Numbered from the stretch's first letter, positions 1-8,483 are shown. The stretch is 64,000 nt of DNA from Anaerohalosphaeraceae bacterium (GCA_035378985.1 DAOSUR010000009.1:62001-126000); one strand, 5' to 3'. Notes: generated by a model from the sequence alone, not told the origin. A program made the numbers and translations.

Positions 1-358
1 CAGCGGTTGAATCCTGAATCAGCGTGCCGTTCGTGGATAAAACGGTGCGAATCCCTCTGCAGCAGGCACATTCAATCAGAGCAAATAGGTCTTCGCGAAG
101 CAGCGGTTCTCCGCCGCTGAACAGCAGAACCGGACAGCCGTAATCGGCAATCTGGCCTATCAGCCGCCGGGCCTGTTCCGTCGTCAGCTCGGGCTCCTTT
201 CCGCCGCTCCGCACATGGCTGTAGCAGTGACGGCACAGCAGATTGCACCGCCGGGTACAGTTGAACACCACAATCGGCTTGTGATTCCGATGCGGCGGAT
301 AACGCAGCTCATCCGACCGGCCGGACTTGCCGCAATACAATTTGCTGATATTAATCAT
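1..358 (-). CDS. ahbC: Radical SAM heme-biosynthesis enzyme AhbC-like (12,18-didecarboxysiroheme deacetylase), 3' part outside window
   Basis: The gene runs off the left edge, so only the N-terminal ~119 residues are visible. They open with MINISKLYCGKSGRSDELRY and then carry a radical SAM cluster motif CTRRCNLLCRHCY (CxxxCxxC after an additional Cys) and a GGEPLL SAM-binding motif. The N-terminal 'ISKLYCG' signature is what I know from AhbC, which removes two acetate side chains from didecarboxysiroheme on the siroheme route to heme. The start ATG overlaps the end of the cobA-hemD gene by 8 bases, so it is the last visible gene of the hemA-hemC-hemD operon. The homologous AhbD or other SPASM-type radical SAM enzymes are the alternatives; the operon context favours a heme role. 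Confidence 0.75.
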   Translation of the reverse strand, partial: MINISKLYCGKSGRSDELRYPPHRNHKPIVVFNCTRRCNLLCRHCYSHVRSGGKEPELTTEQARRLIGQIADYGCPVLLFSGGEPLLREDLFALIECACCRGIRTVLSTNGTLIQDSTA

Positions 359-1874
359 AATAGCGAATCAGGGCCTCTGTGAGCCCCTCCAGGGTATGCA
401 CGGGTGCTTCAAGGGCTGCCGGAAGCTCTTCCTCCAGCAGCCGACGGGTCGTGCTCGGGCCGATGGAGGCGATTTTTGCCCCGCTTTTGAGCACAGTTTC
501 CTTCGGCACAACCTTCAAAAAAGCGGATACGGCCGAACTGCTCGCAAAAAGAATCCAGTCAATCTTCCGCCGGCTCAACCGCCCCAGGACTGGTTCAATC
601 TGCCGAGCGGGCAGCTCCGCCGGTTCCGCTGTATAAATCGAAACTTCCTCCACAACCGCCCCCTGCCGCTGCAGGGACTTCGGAAGGTCATCCGGAGCAA
701 CGGCGGAACGCAGCAGCAGAAATTTCTTTCCGGCCGGCGGCTCCTTCGCAGACAATTCCTCCGCCAGCGCCTGACCGGTAAACGTCGTCGGAACAAAATC
801 AGCCCGCAAACCGTACTCGCACAAAGCCCGTGCAGTCTCCGGGCCGATGCAGGCAATCCGGGCCCGACCAAAAGCCCGTGCATCTTTCCCCAGCTCACCC
901 AATCGTTGCAGCGAAAACTCCACTCCGCGCCGGCTGGTAAAAACAACCCAGTCAAACTCTTCCAGCTGATTCAGGGCCGTATCCGCCGCACCGGTCTGGG
1001 CAAAGTTTCGCACGGCAAGCACAGGCAAACCCAGCACGTCGGCTCCCAATTCATTCAGCCGTCGGCTCAATGAACGATTCCCCTCCTCATCACGGGCAAT
1101 CAGGATAGTCCTGCTCGCCAGCGGGCGACGGCGAAACCAGTCCGTTTCCTCCCGATAGACGGCTGTCGGTCCAATCAATACGATAGCCGGTGCGTCCATC
1201 CCCTCCTGCCGGCAGACCGAAGCAATCCGCTCCAAAGACGCCTGAACCAGACGCTGATGCGGCAGACTGGCGTTCTGAATCACCGCCGCCGGGGTATCCG
1301 CCGGTTTGCCGTTTGCCAAAAGGGACGCAACAATCTGCTCCAGATTGCTCATCGCCATATAAAAGGCGATTGTGCCGCGAAAGCCGGCCAGGAAATCCCA
1401 GTCAATTGAAGATTCATTTTTGTCGGGGGCCTCCTGACCGGTTACAAAAAGAACCTGTGAGCTGAACTGCCGGTCGGTCAGGAACATTCCGGAATAAGCC
1501 GCCGCCGCAGAAGCCGCCGTCACGCCGGGAACCACCTCAAAATCAATTCCCCCCTGAATACAAGTCTGGATTTCCTCCGCCGTCCGGCCGAAAAAACCGG
1601 GGTCTCCTCCTTTGAGCCGTACAACAACCGGATATTGAGCGGCTTTCTCCAGCAGCAGCCGATTGATTTGCTCCTGCGTAAAAGGGGTTTCCCCTGTTCG
1701 TTTGCGGACACAGAGACATTCGCAGTCCGGCCGGCAGTCCTCCAGCAGGACCTCATTGACCAGTCCGTCGAAAATCACACAGTCGGCCTGACGAAGGAGC
1801 TGTGCCCCGCGCAGGGTAATCAGCGCCGGATCACCCGGACCCGCCCCAACAAAATAGATTTTGGATTTATGCAT
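351..1874 (-). CDS. cobA-hemD: Uroporphyrinogen-III C-methyltransferase / uroporphyrinogen-III synthase fusion
   Basis: 507 residues with two enzymes in one chain. Residues 1 to ~245 are a SAM-dependent uroporphyrinogen-III methyltransferase (VGAGPGDPALITLRG near the N-terminus, VVRLKGGDPGFFGR, and VVPGVTAASAAAAY). They convert uroporphyrinogen III to precorrin-2. Residues ~255 to 507 are HemD, which cyclises hydroxymethylbilane with ring-D inversion (VVFTSRRGVEFSLQRL, IGPETARAL, then FASSSAVSAF and IGPSTTRRL). Such fusions are known in Clostridia, Desulfovibrionales and planctomycetes. The ATG lies inside the last codons of hemC (8-base overlap), so translation is likely coupled. The fusion sends the HemC product straight to precorrin-2, consistent with siroheme-dependent heme synthesis. 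Confidence 0.93.
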   Translation of the reverse strand: MHKSKIYFVGAGPGDPALITLRGAQLLRQADCVIFDGLVNEVLLEDCRPDCECLCVRKRTGETPFTQEQINRLLLEKAAQYPVVVRLKGGDPGFFGRTAEEIQTCIQGGIDFEVVPGVTAASAAAAYSGMFLTDRQFSSQVLFVTGQEAPDKNESSIDWDFLAGFRGTIAFYMAMSNLEQIVASLLANGKPADTPAAVIQNASLPHQRLVQASLERIASVCRQEGMDAPAIVLIGPTAVYREETDWFRRRPLASRTILIARDEEGNRSLSRRLNELGADVLGLPVLAVRNFAQTGAADTALNQLEEFDWVVFTSRRGVEFSLQRLGELGKDARAFGRARIACIGPETARALCEYGLRADFVPTTFTGQALAEELSAKEPPAGKKFLLLRSAVAPDDLPKSLQRQGAVVEEVSIYTAEPAELPARQIEPVLGRLSRRKIDWILFASSSAVSAFLKVVPKETVLKSGAKIASIGPSTTRRLLEEELPAALEAPVHTLEGLTEALIRYYD

Positions 1875-2787
1875 TCGTTTTTAAAATCTCCAGAGCCCCC
1901 TGCTCAATCAGCCGCTCGGCCAGACAATCCGCCCATTCTACCGCATTCCGGACCGGCCCGCAAATCCGCTCTTTCAGGAAAGGATGTCCCTGCGGGCCCG
2001 ACGCGAAAGCCGTCAGCGTAATCTGCTCGTTTTCTATTGCCGCATAGGCCCCGACCGGCGCATGGCATCCGGGATGAAGTCGAGCCAGAATCCGGCGTTC
2101 CGCCTGGGCCGCCGCCGCCGTCGGAACATGATGAATCGTTTGGAACAATTCGAACAAACGCTCATTTTCCCGGAGAATCTCGACCGCAATGACTCCCTGC
2201 GCCGGTGCCGGCAGGAAATCCAGCGGGTCCAATATCAGCCCGTTCCAGCCGTGTATCCCCAGCCGCTCCAGTCCGGCACGAGCCAGAATGACGGCATCAT
2301 AGCGCCCCTCCTGCAGCTTTCGCAGACGTGTTTCGACATTGCCCCGAAGCGGCTCAACCCGTACATCGGGCCGCCGCCGAAGAAGCTGGGCCTGCCGGCG
2401 AATGCTCGAAGTGCCCACACAGGCCGACGGCGGCAGCTCTTGAAGGTTCCGGATGGGCCTGCGGGCCAGCAGAACATCCTCCGGAAAATCCCGCTCCAGC
2501 ACCGCCGCAATACACAGGCCATCCGGCGTCTGGGTCGGCAAATCCTTGAAACTGTGAACGGCAAAATCCGCCGCCCCTTCCAGCAGCGCCTGCTGGAGAC
2601 GGGCGGTAAAAAAACCGCTGCCTTCCAGTTTCCACAGCGGAGCATCCGCCTGCTGGTCGCCCTGTGTCCGGAGGATTTGCATCTCCACAGACAATCCCGG
2701 ACAAACCTTTTGCAGGGCATCAATTACCCGCTGGGTCTGAATCAGGGCCAGTTTCGAACCGCGTGTGGCTGCACGGAGCAGGGTCAT
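1867..2787 (-). CDS. hemC: Hydroxymethylbilane synthase (porphobilinogen deaminase)
   Basis: 306 residues, normal family length. It joins four porphobilinogens into hydroxymethylbilane in the cytoplasm. The N-terminus LRAATRGSKLALIQTQ, the VHSFKDLPT motif and the LHPGCHAPVGAYA segment with the dipyrromethane-cofactor Cys are all present. I chose the ATG that overlaps the hemA stop as ATGA; a longer upstream reading (to 2883) lies entirely within hemA and lacks family similarity. It sits between hemA and the cobA-hemD fusion, each linked by overlapping ends. Confidence 0.95.
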   Translation of the reverse strand: MTLLRAATRGSKLALIQTQRVIDALQKVCPGLSVEMQILRTQGDQQADAPLWKLEGSGFFTARLQQALLEGAADFAVHSFKDLPTQTPDGLCIAAVLERDFPEDVLLARRPIRNLQELPPSACVGTSSIRRQAQLLRRRPDVRVEPLRGNVETRLRKLQEGRYDAVILARAGLERLGIHGWNGLILDPLDFLPAPAQGVIAVEILRENERLFELFQTIHHVPTAAAAQAERRILARLHPGCHAPVGAYAAIENEQITLTAFASGPQGHPFLKERICGPVRNAVEWADCLAERLIEQGALEILKTNA

Positions 2788-4067
2788 TCCTTTTGTCTCT
2801 TTTTCGGTGGGTCTTCCAGCAGCATCTTCCGCACCACATCCAGCACGCCCAAAAAATCCCCGGAGGGCTCTTGGCTGCCGCACTGCTTGAGATACGAAAT
2901 CGGGCCGTGCAGAATCTTGCGGGCCAGCGACTCGGCAAACCGCTGAAGCTGGGCATGTTCCGACTTGCTGAAATACCGCTGATAACGCCGGGCCTCCTTT
3001 TGAGCCAGCTGCCTGTAGCGGGAGGATAAATCGCTGACAAGATCCGCTGTCTGAAGCGAATCCAGCCAGGCCGCAAACCGCTGTGCATGTTCGGCAACAA
3101 TCTGCTCGGCCTGCTGAATCTGTTCAACCTGAATAGAACGGCTTGCCTCCGTTTGTCGGTTCAAATCATCCAGATTAAACAAACGAACCTGCGCAATCTC
3201 CCCCAGCGCCGGCTCCACATCTCTGGGCATCGCCAAATCGAGAATCAGAATCGGCCGGCTTCGCTGAGTGAGCAGATAGGAGTGCTCAGCGGCCGTAATC
3301 AGCGGAGTCGGCGAAGCCGTCGTGCAGACAGCCAAATCAGCCTGCCCCAGCAAATCCCCCAGCGAACCAAACTCCGCCGGCTGTCCGAACCGAAGCGCAG
3401 CGGCCAGCTGACGGGCGGATTCCAGACGCCGGCTGACAATCCACAACTGACCAATTCCGACCTTCACCAAAAGACGGCCCACCAGCTCCGCATTCTCGCC
3501 GGCCCCCAGCAGAAGCACTTTAGCGCCCGGCAGGGACATTTCTTTCCAGGCCAGTTCCACCGCCGCCGCCCCCAGCGAAATGGTTCCGGACTGAAGGATT
3601 GTCCGGCTGCGCACCTCTTTGGATGCGCGAAACGCTCGATGCATCAGCCGATGAAAAAGGTAGCGGGTGGTCTGTTCTTCATTGGCCAGCGCATACGCCG
3701 CCTTCAGCTGGCTGATAATCTGATGCTCGCCGAGCATTTGAGAATCCAGTCCGGCGGCCACGGCGAAAAGATGTTCCACCGCTTTTGTTCCGACATATTC
3801 TTTTGCATAACGGTGCCAGGAGTCGGCGGCGGAAGGGTCCATCCCCCGTATCACTTCTTCCAGCAATCCTGCACTGTCGGCGGTCTTCTCCACGGTCAGA
3901 TAAAGCTCCGTTCGATTGCAAGTACACAGGATCACGGATTCCTGAACAGATGAATGCCCTTTCAGAGCCCGGAGCAGACTCCTTTGGCGTTCTTCAGAAA
4001 AAGCCAGTTTTTCCCTCGCTTCGTAGGGAGCATCACGAAAACTGACACCGCAGCAAACAAGCTTCAT
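2784..4067 (-). CDS. hemA: Glutamyl-tRNA reductase
   Basis: 427 residues. Reduces glutamyl-tRNA(Glu) to glutamate-1-semialdehyde with NADPH, the first step of C5-pathway tetrapyrrole synthesis. Visible are the catalytic Cys in ILCTCNRTELY (about residue 50), the GLDSQMLGEHQI segment with the substrate-binding region, the NADPH fold VLLLGAGENAELVGRLL and the C-terminal dimerisation helix. It is the first gene of the hemA-hemC-cobA/hemD-ahbC operon. The ATG is preceded by a -35/-10 pair that ends only six bases before it and by no clear Shine-Dalgarno sequence, so a leaderless mRNA is predicted. Confidence 0.95.
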   Translation of the reverse strand: MKLVCCGVSFRDAPYEAREKLAFSEERQRSLLRALKGHSSVQESVILCTCNRTELYLTVEKTADSAGLLEEVIRGMDPSAADSWHRYAKEYVGTKAVEHLFAVAAGLDSQMLGEHQIISQLKAAYALANEEQTTRYLFHRLMHRAFRASKEVRSRTILQSGTISLGAAAVELAWKEMSLPGAKVLLLGAGENAELVGRLLVKVGIGQLWIVSRRLESARQLAAALRFGQPAEFGSLGDLLGQADLAVCTTASPTPLITAAEHSYLLTQRSRPILILDLAMPRDVEPALGEIAQVRLFNLDDLNRQTEASRSIQVEQIQQAEQIVAEHAQRFAAWLDSLQTADLVSDLSSRYRQLAQKEARRYQRYFSKSEHAQLQRFAESLARKILHGPISYLKQCGSQEPSGDFLGVLDVVRKMLLEDPPKKRQKE

Positions 4068-4073
4068 AGCGGC

Positions 4074-4102
4074 AGTTTAGCAGAGACTGCCGAAGAAATC
4101 AA
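4074..4102 (-). promoter_or_regulatory. Predicted leaderless promoter of hemA
   Basis: On the minus strand TTGATT (4102-4097), a 17-base spacer and TAAACT (4079-4074). Six bases (GCCGCT) separate the -10 box from the hemA ATG, so transcription should begin at or within a base or two of the start codon. The promoter lies just downstream of the terminator of the preceding gene, giving the heme operon its own transcript. Confidence 0.6.
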
Positions 4103-4114
4103 CGGCGCAGAAAA

Positions 4115-4146
4115 GAAGGTCTGCCGACATCGGTCAGCAGACCTTC
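4115..4146 (-). terminator. Intrinsic terminator of the secreted-protein gene
   Basis: A perfect 10-base inverted repeat (arms 4115-4124 and 4137-4146, 12-base loop) follows the stop of the gene ending at 4161. On the minus strand it is followed by TTTT. The position between that gene and the hemA promoter fits a factor-independent terminator. Confidence 0.75.
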
Positions 4147-4160
4147 CTGCTTTGCAGAAA

Positions 4161-5195
4161 TCAATTCGGAAGGGCACCGGCCGGACGCCCCATAGCACGG
4201 ACAATCTTTCGCCCTTCGAATGATTGGGTGCCGCGCATCGTCGTAATCTGGCCGGTCAGTTTTGAATCCGCCAGTTTGCCTTCCAGGCTGATTTCAAATG
4301 TCCGTTCTCCGAATTCCCGTTTGGCCTTGAAGGAAACCTTCGTTCCGTCAAACTCAATCTTTTCAATCGGGAGGGTCCCGTACAGACCGCTCAGGTCCGG
4401 ATTCACACGCAGCCGCTGCTTGTAAGGTCCCTGCTCCGTAACAATCTCCAGGTCCCAGCTGCCGATCAGGGCTTCCCCAAAGCGGCTTCCTTCCACAGCA
4501 ATATCCCCCATTTCCGATTTCAGCGTTCCTTTGAGCAGACCGCTCTGGCGGTCGATGGTTCCTTCAAAAGTCGTATCCATCTGACGGTCGCCCATCTTGA
4601 TTTTTCGCTTCAGCGTAAGGGTCCCGCGTTCATACTTCACATCCGATACTTCGCTCTCGACCGGAGCCGATTGCCACTGGCCGGTCAGATTGCCCTCTTT
4701 ATCCATCTGAATAATCAGTTTGGCTTCAACATCCTGCTCACCGACCCTGTATTTGAGATTCCACGTTCCGACTGCTCTCGGAATGCGAGGGAGCCGACGA
4801 CCCGTGATTTCCGAATCTCCCCGCTCACCCGAAAGGGTTCCGGACAGTTTATCCTCTTCTACCGTGCCGGAAAACTTCGACCGGTATTCCTCCCCGCGAA
4901 ACCGGGCAATCTGCTCAAAACGAAGCTTGCCGTCCTCAAACTGGATATCCTTCAACTCGGCCACTCCCCAGAAACTGACCCAATCGCCTTTCAGATTGCC
5001 GTTTTCATCCCGACTAAAGGAAACAAGGGCATCCATCTCGCGGTCCTCAAATTTGACTTTCAGTTCCCAATCGCCCCAAAGCCCTCTGCCGGGCCCACCG
5101 GTTCCGGCTGTCTGTGCCGATGCCGACAAAGAAATGACCGTGGAAATCCCCAACACCAACAACAGGAAATGCAGGCAAGAAAAGGATGATTTCAT
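4161..5195 (-). CDS. Secreted protein of unknown function with three tandem beta-rich repeats
   Basis: 344 residues. A Lys-led N-terminus and hydrophobic core (MKSSFSCLHFLLLVLGIST...SASAQ) give a Sec signal peptide ending near residue 28. The mature part is three repeats of about 95-100 residues. Each begins G-x-W-x-L/ (GDWELKVKF, GTWNLKYRV, GSWDLEIVT). Each then has a G-N/S-L-x-G strand, a G-x-L/V-x-F/L stretch and an ending LxGx(V/I)...EGR or TGRR. The pattern suggests lipocalin-like or 'heterokaryon'-type beta sheets that bind small ligands, but I do not recognise a named family. Start: ATG with GGAGGG six bases upstream; an upstream ATG at 5243 would put residues before the signal peptide. 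A promoter and a 5' hairpin precede it and a terminator follows, so it is monocistronic. Confidence 0.75.
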   Translation of the reverse strand: MKSSFSCLHFLLLVLGISTVISLSASAQTAGTGGPGRGLWGDWELKVKFEDREMDALVSFSRDENGNLKGDWVSFWGVAELKDIQFEDGKLRFEQIARFRGEEYRSKFSGTVEEDKLSGTLSGERGDSEITGRRLPRIPRAVGTWNLKYRVGEQDVEAKLIIQMDKEGNLTGQWQSAPVESEVSDVKYERGTLTLKRKIKMGDRQMDTTFEGTIDRQSGLLKGTLKSEMGDIAVEGSRFGEALIGSWDLEIVTEQGPYKQRLRVNPDLSGLYGTLPIEKIEFDGTKVSFKAKREFGERTFEISLEGKLADSKLTGQITTMRGTQSFEGRKIVRAMGRPAGALPN

Positions 5196-5229
5196 AACAG
5201 GCCCTCCGAAATCACGGTTCCTTTTGGCT

Positions 5230-5291
5230 GCTGAACCCAACAAAGTTCAGCATTTGAACCAAAGCATAAACCGCATCTTTCCGGAGAGCAA
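5230..5291 (-). promoter_or_regulatory. Promoter and 5'-end hairpin of the secreted-protein gene
   Basis: Minus strand: TTGCTC (5291-5286), 17-base spacer, TATGCT (5268-5263); start of transcription predicted near 5256. Immediately after it lies a perfect 7-base inverted repeat GCTGAAC/GTTCAGC (5251-5245 and 5236-5230, 8-base loop). A stem so close to the 5' end often protects mRNA from 5'-dependent decay; that role is inferred. Confidence 0.5.
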
Positions 5292-5311
5292 GTATTTTTT
5301 AAGAAGACCGT

Positions 5312-5929
5312 TCAAAAGGTTTCCGCCGCCTTTCGGGCCTGCTCGAGGGCACGCTGAACCGCTTTTTCCGACTCCGCCGGTTCCGCCAGCGTCGGCTCCG
5401 CAAGAAGCGAACCAATCTGTTCAAAACCAATAAAGCTGAGAATCAATTCGAAATATTTTTTCTGCAAATCAAAAGGACTGTCCGCCGGATAACTGCCGCC
5501 GCGGGAGTAAATCACCATGGCCGGCTTTCCCCGAACCAGTCCTTCATAGCCGTTCTGCCCAAACCGGAAGGTATACCCCGGCTGCACAAGAATATCGATA
5601 TATTGCTTCAACCGCCAGGGAATCCCGAAATTCCACATCGGAACGGCAAAAACATACTTGTCTGCATTCTTAAAATGCTCGATAACCTTCTCCACCTTAT
5701 CCCAAACCTCACGCTCCTGTGCCGTGTGCTTTTGGCCGTGCAGAATTGTATATTTGGCCTGGACCGCCAATCCGTCAAAGGACGGCAAATCCGCCTCGAA
5801 AAGATTCAGCTTTTCTACGGTATCTGCCGGATGGGATTTTAGGTACGATTTGACAAAGGCATCCGCAACCTGGATGGATTTTGACCGCTCCTTCCTTGGC
5901 GATGCCTGAATGTAAAGAATTCTGCTCAT
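5312..5929 (-). CDS. azoR: FMN-dependent NADH azoreductase (flavodoxin-fold quinone reductase)
   Basis: 205 residues, the usual AzoR length. Two-electron reduction of quinones and azo compounds by NADH with FMN. The N-terminal MSRILYIQASPRKERSKSIQVADAF is the phosphate-binding strand-loop, VFAVPMWNFGIPWRLKQYIDIL holds the typical P-MWNFxxPxxLKxxID motif, and IYSRGGSY is the second flavin-contacting loop. ATG is preceded by GGAG ten bases upstream. It is transcribed toward the secreted-protein gene but that gene has its own promoter; no hairpin terminator was seen between them. Confidence 0.9.
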   Translation of the reverse strand: MSRILYIQASPRKERSKSIQVADAFVKSYLKSHPADTVEKLNLFEADLPSFDGLAVQAKYTILHGQKHTAQEREVWDKVEKVIEHFKNADKYVFAVPMWNFGIPWRLKQYIDILVQPGYTFRFGQNGYEGLVRGKPAMVIYSRGGSYPADSPFDLQKKYFELILSFIGFEQIGSLLAEPTLAEPAESEKAVQRALEQARKAAETF

Positions 5930-5998
5930 TTCCGGTCTCCTTTCTTTTTTTATTTTTACGCCTTGATTACCCCGCTGTTCACCCTCATAAGAAAATTC

Positions 5999-6026
5999 TT
6001 GTAGTTCATCCGCTTCTCTTTAGAAT
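5999..6026 (+). promoter_or_regulatory. Candidate promoter of the OmpV-like gene
   Basis: TTGTAG (5999-6004), 16-base spacer, TAGAAT (6021-6026). Transcription would start near 6033, leaving a short leader with a GAGGAG ribosome site five to six bases before the ATG at 6060. Confidence 0.45.
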
Positions 6027-6059
6027 AAACCAAAACAAAAAGAATTCGAGGAGCAAACC

Positions 6060-6827
6060 ATGCGAAACAATCTTATTCTGATCATCCTCTCGTTGTCCGC
6101 CGTCTCCGACGCAGAACAAAACAGCAGCGAAGCTGAATCTGTCGGCAAACTGTGGGCAGGCGGCGGGCTTCTGACCCTGCAAAAACCTTACAAAGGCGTC
6201 GAATCAGAATGCTATGCCCTCCCGCTTCTCATTTATCAGGGCCCCAAATTAACATTGTTCGGCCCGGTTGCCACATATTCTCTTTTTGGTGAGGAAAACC
6301 GTTGGGCTTTCCAAGGGCTGGCACGTATCCGGACGGAGGGGTATAACAACAACGACAGCCGATATTTAGACGGCATGTCAGACCGAGACTCTACCCTCGA
6401 ACTCGGCGTGCGGTACCTTCACGACTTGAATTTTGCGGTACTGTCGCTGGACTTCAGCCACGACATTTTAGACAAACACAGCGGCTGGGAAAGTCGACTG
6501 ACTTTGAGAAAAACCTTTCGAGACATACTGGACATTCAATCACTTAATCTCACTCCGTCTTTCGGCGTAAACTGGAGAAACAAACAATTAAACGACTACT
6601 ACTACGGCGTGCGGACCTCTGAATCAGCACCCGGCCGCAATGCTTACAGTGTCGGCGGTTCCCTCGGCTGGCTGACAGGAGTCCAGCTGAACTATAAACT
6701 CTCCGAGAAATGGTCTCTTTTCGGTTTGATGAACCTTGAATGGCTGGACAACGAAATCACCGACAGCCCTATTGTGGAAAAAGATTATACCCTCTCCGCG
6801 CTCGCCGGTCTGCTTTTTGAATTTTAA
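6060..6827 (+). CDS. MipA/OmpV family outer-membrane beta-barrel protein
   Basis: 255 residues. A short signal peptide (MRNNLILIILSLSAVSDA) is followed by alternating beta strands and the chain ends in Phe (LLFEF), as outer-membrane barrels do. The segment NDYYYGVRTSE, the ending DSPIVEKDYTLSALAGLL and the W-S-L-x-G-L central strands are typical of MipA/OmpV, a family with scaffold, murein-hydrolase-interacting or osmotic roles in proteobacteria. The substrate here is unknown. The stop codon abuts the stop of the convergent YchF-like gene with zero spacing. Confidence 0.8.
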   Translation: MRNNLILIILSLSAVSDAEQNSSEAESVGKLWAGGGLLTLQKPYKGVESECYALPLLIYQGPKLTLFGPVATYSLFGEENRWAFQGLARIRTEGYNNNDSRYLDGMSDRDSTLELGVRYLHDLNFAVLSLDFSHDILDKHSGWESRLTLRKTFRDILDIQSLNLTPSFGVNWRNKQLNDYYYGVRTSESAPGRNAYSVGGSLGWLTGVQLNYKLSEKWSLFGLMNLEWLDNEITDSPIVEKDYTLSALAGLLFEF

Positions 6828-7895
6828 TCAGACATTAAACCGAAAACAGATGATGTCGCCGTCCTGAACAACGTAGGTTTTGCCTTCCAGCCGCATCCGT
6901 CCGGCGGCTTTGACGGCTTTTTCGTCTCCGAGCCGGCGCAAATCCTCATACGACATCGTTTCCGCGCGAATAAAGCCCCGCTGAATATCGCTGTGAACCT
7001 TGCCGGCCGCCTCGTGAGCAATGGTGCCGGCCCGAATCGGCCAGGCACGCACTTCATCTTTGCCGACAGTCAGAAAGCTAATCAGCCCCAGCGTTCGATA
7101 ACAACTCTGCACAAACTGAGCTGAGGCGGGCTTGGTAATCCCCAAATCCTTCATAAACTCCGCCCGACTCTCCGCATCCAGCTGCGCCAGTTCGCTTTCA
7201 ATCTCCGCCGACAGGCAAATCACCTCCGCCCCGTCCGCCGCCGCCCCCAAATCCATCGTTTGCCCAACCTGCTTTTCGCCGACGTTGACCACAATCATCA
7301 TCGGACGCAGCGTCAAAAACCCCAGCGGCTTAATCAGCTCCAGCTCCTGCGCATTCAGGGCCGCCTGACGAAGCGGTTTTTCCGATTCGAGCACCTGCTG
7401 GAGTTTGTGATGAAGGGCCAGTTCCTCCTTGTCCCGGGCCTGCGTTTTTGTGGGTTTGTGCATTTGCTTTTCGAGCCGGTCAATCCGATTGGTCACCAGC
7501 TCCAAATCGGCCAGCAGCATCTCGGTCTTCAGCTCCTCCAAATCCTTGCGCGGGTCGATTCGGTTCCGATACGCCGGTACGGAATCGTTCTCAAACGCCC
7601 GAAGAACGGCAACAAACAAATCAACCGTCCGAAGCTGCCCAAACAGTTTGCGGGCGGCGGCCCGCCCGTGCTCATCCGTAAAATTCAGTCCCGGCAGGTC
7701 CAGGCAGTCAATCGTCGCATGGACTGTCTTGGCGGGTTTGTATAATTCCGTCAGCCAGTCCAGCCGCTCATCCGGAACCGGCACCATCACCTCATGAATC
7801 TCCGGTGCCCCCGGCGGAACCGGCGGTTTGCCGCTGACAGCGGACACCAGCGTGCTCTTGCCGGACTGAAGCATCCCGATTACTGCTGCTTTCAT
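6828..7895 (-). CDS. YchF/OLA1-like P-loop NTPase with TGS domain
   Basis: 355 residues. N-terminal G domain with P-loop GMLQSGKST (residues ~7-15), G3 DLPGL and an NVGE motif in place of NKxD, the change that makes YchF/OLA1 proteins prefer ATP. A coiled region lies in the middle and a TGS domain ends the chain (ITKPASAQFVQ... GKTYVVQDGDIICFRF). YchF binds ribosomes and is linked to oxidative stress. The P-loop differs from the usual GxPNVGKS of YchF, so this may be a divergent paralogue. The ATG overlaps the fumarase-beta stop as ATGA; the upstream reading to 7934 is dropped because it lies within that gene. Confidence 0.82.
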   Translation of the reverse strand: MKAAVIGMLQSGKSTLVSAVSGKPPVPPGAPEIHEVMVPVPDERLDWLTELYKPAKTVHATIDCLDLPGLNFTDEHGRAAARKLFGQLRTVDLFVAVLRAFENDSVPAYRNRIDPRKDLEELKTEMLLADLELVTNRIDRLEKQMHKPTKTQARDKEELALHHKLQQVLESEKPLRQAALNAQELELIKPLGFLTLRPMMIVVNVGEKQVGQTMDLGAAADGAEVICLSAEIESELAQLDAESRAEFMKDLGITKPASAQFVQSCYRTLGLISFLTVGKDEVRAWPIRAGTIAHEAAGKVHSDIQRGFIRAETMSYEDLRRLGDEKAVKAAGRMRLEGKTYVVQDGDIICFRFNV

Positions 7896-8443
7896 TCTTG
7901 ACGTCCTCGCGGATAAACACTGTTTCCAAAACAATCATACGCCACAACCGCCGGAAAATCCTCCAGCACCAGTTCCCGAATCGCCTCCGGCCCTAACTCC
8001 TCATAGGCAACAATTCGGCTGGCGGCAATATGTTTCGACAAAAGCGCCCCAAAGCCGCCCATCGCCGAAAAATGGACCGCCCGATACTGCCGAAGGGCCT
8101 GCTGAACCTCTTTGGAACGGTATCCCTTCCCAATCGTGCCCTTCAGCCCGGCCTGAAAGAGGGCCGGCGCAAAGGCATCCATTCGGGCCGAGGTCGTCGG
8201 ACCGGCCGAGCCGATTACACGCCCCGGCGCAGCCGGTGTCGGCCCCACATAATAAATTACCGCCCCTTTCAGGTCAAACGGAAGCGGCTGTCCGGCTTCC
8301 AAAAGGGCACACAGACGCCGATGCGCCTGGTCGCGGGCCGCATAAACAACCCCGTTCAGACGCACCCAGTCCCCGGCCCGAAGCCGGCTGATTTGCTCGT
8401 CTTTCAAAGGGGTCTGAATTCTTATTTCCGAAAAAGCACTCAT
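7892..8443 (-). CDS. Class I fumarate hydratase, beta (C-terminal) subunit
   Basis: 183 residues matching the Fe-S hydro-lyase beta domain of class I fumarase / L(+)-tartrate dehydratase: LRAGDWVRLNGVVYAARDQAHRR, YYVGPTPAAPGRVIGSAGPTTSARMD, GLKGTIGKGY and YDCFGNSVY. The subunit binds substrate and needs an alpha partner with the 4Fe-4S cluster, which is not in this window. I chose the ATG at 8443 because the next ATG upstream would add 45 residues unlike the family and because a strong promoter stops nine bases before 8443. It is followed with ATGA overlap by the YchF-like gene, so the two are co-transcribed. Fumarase rather than tartrate dehydratase is likely but not proven. Confidence 0.85.
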   Translation of the reverse strand: MSAFSEIRIQTPLKDEQISRLRAGDWVRLNGVVYAARDQAHRRLCALLEAGQPLPFDLKGAVIYYVGPTPAAPGRVIGSAGPTTSARMDAFAPALFQAGLKGTIGKGYRSKEVQQALRQYRAVHFSAMGGFGALLSKHIAASRIVAYEELGPEAIRELVLEDFPAVVAYDCFGNSVYPRGRQE

Positions 8444-8452
8444 CAACGCCCT

Positions 8453-8483
8453 ATTATAGGAATAAAAGACGGATTTTCGACAA
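8453..8483 (-). promoter_or_regulatory. Predicted near-leaderless promoter of the fumarase-beta gene
   Basis: Minus strand TTGTCG (8483-8478), 19-base spacer, consensus TATAAT (8458-8453). Nine bases separate the -10 box from the ATG at 8443, so the 5' leader would be about three bases and no ribosome site fits. Confidence 0.55.
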
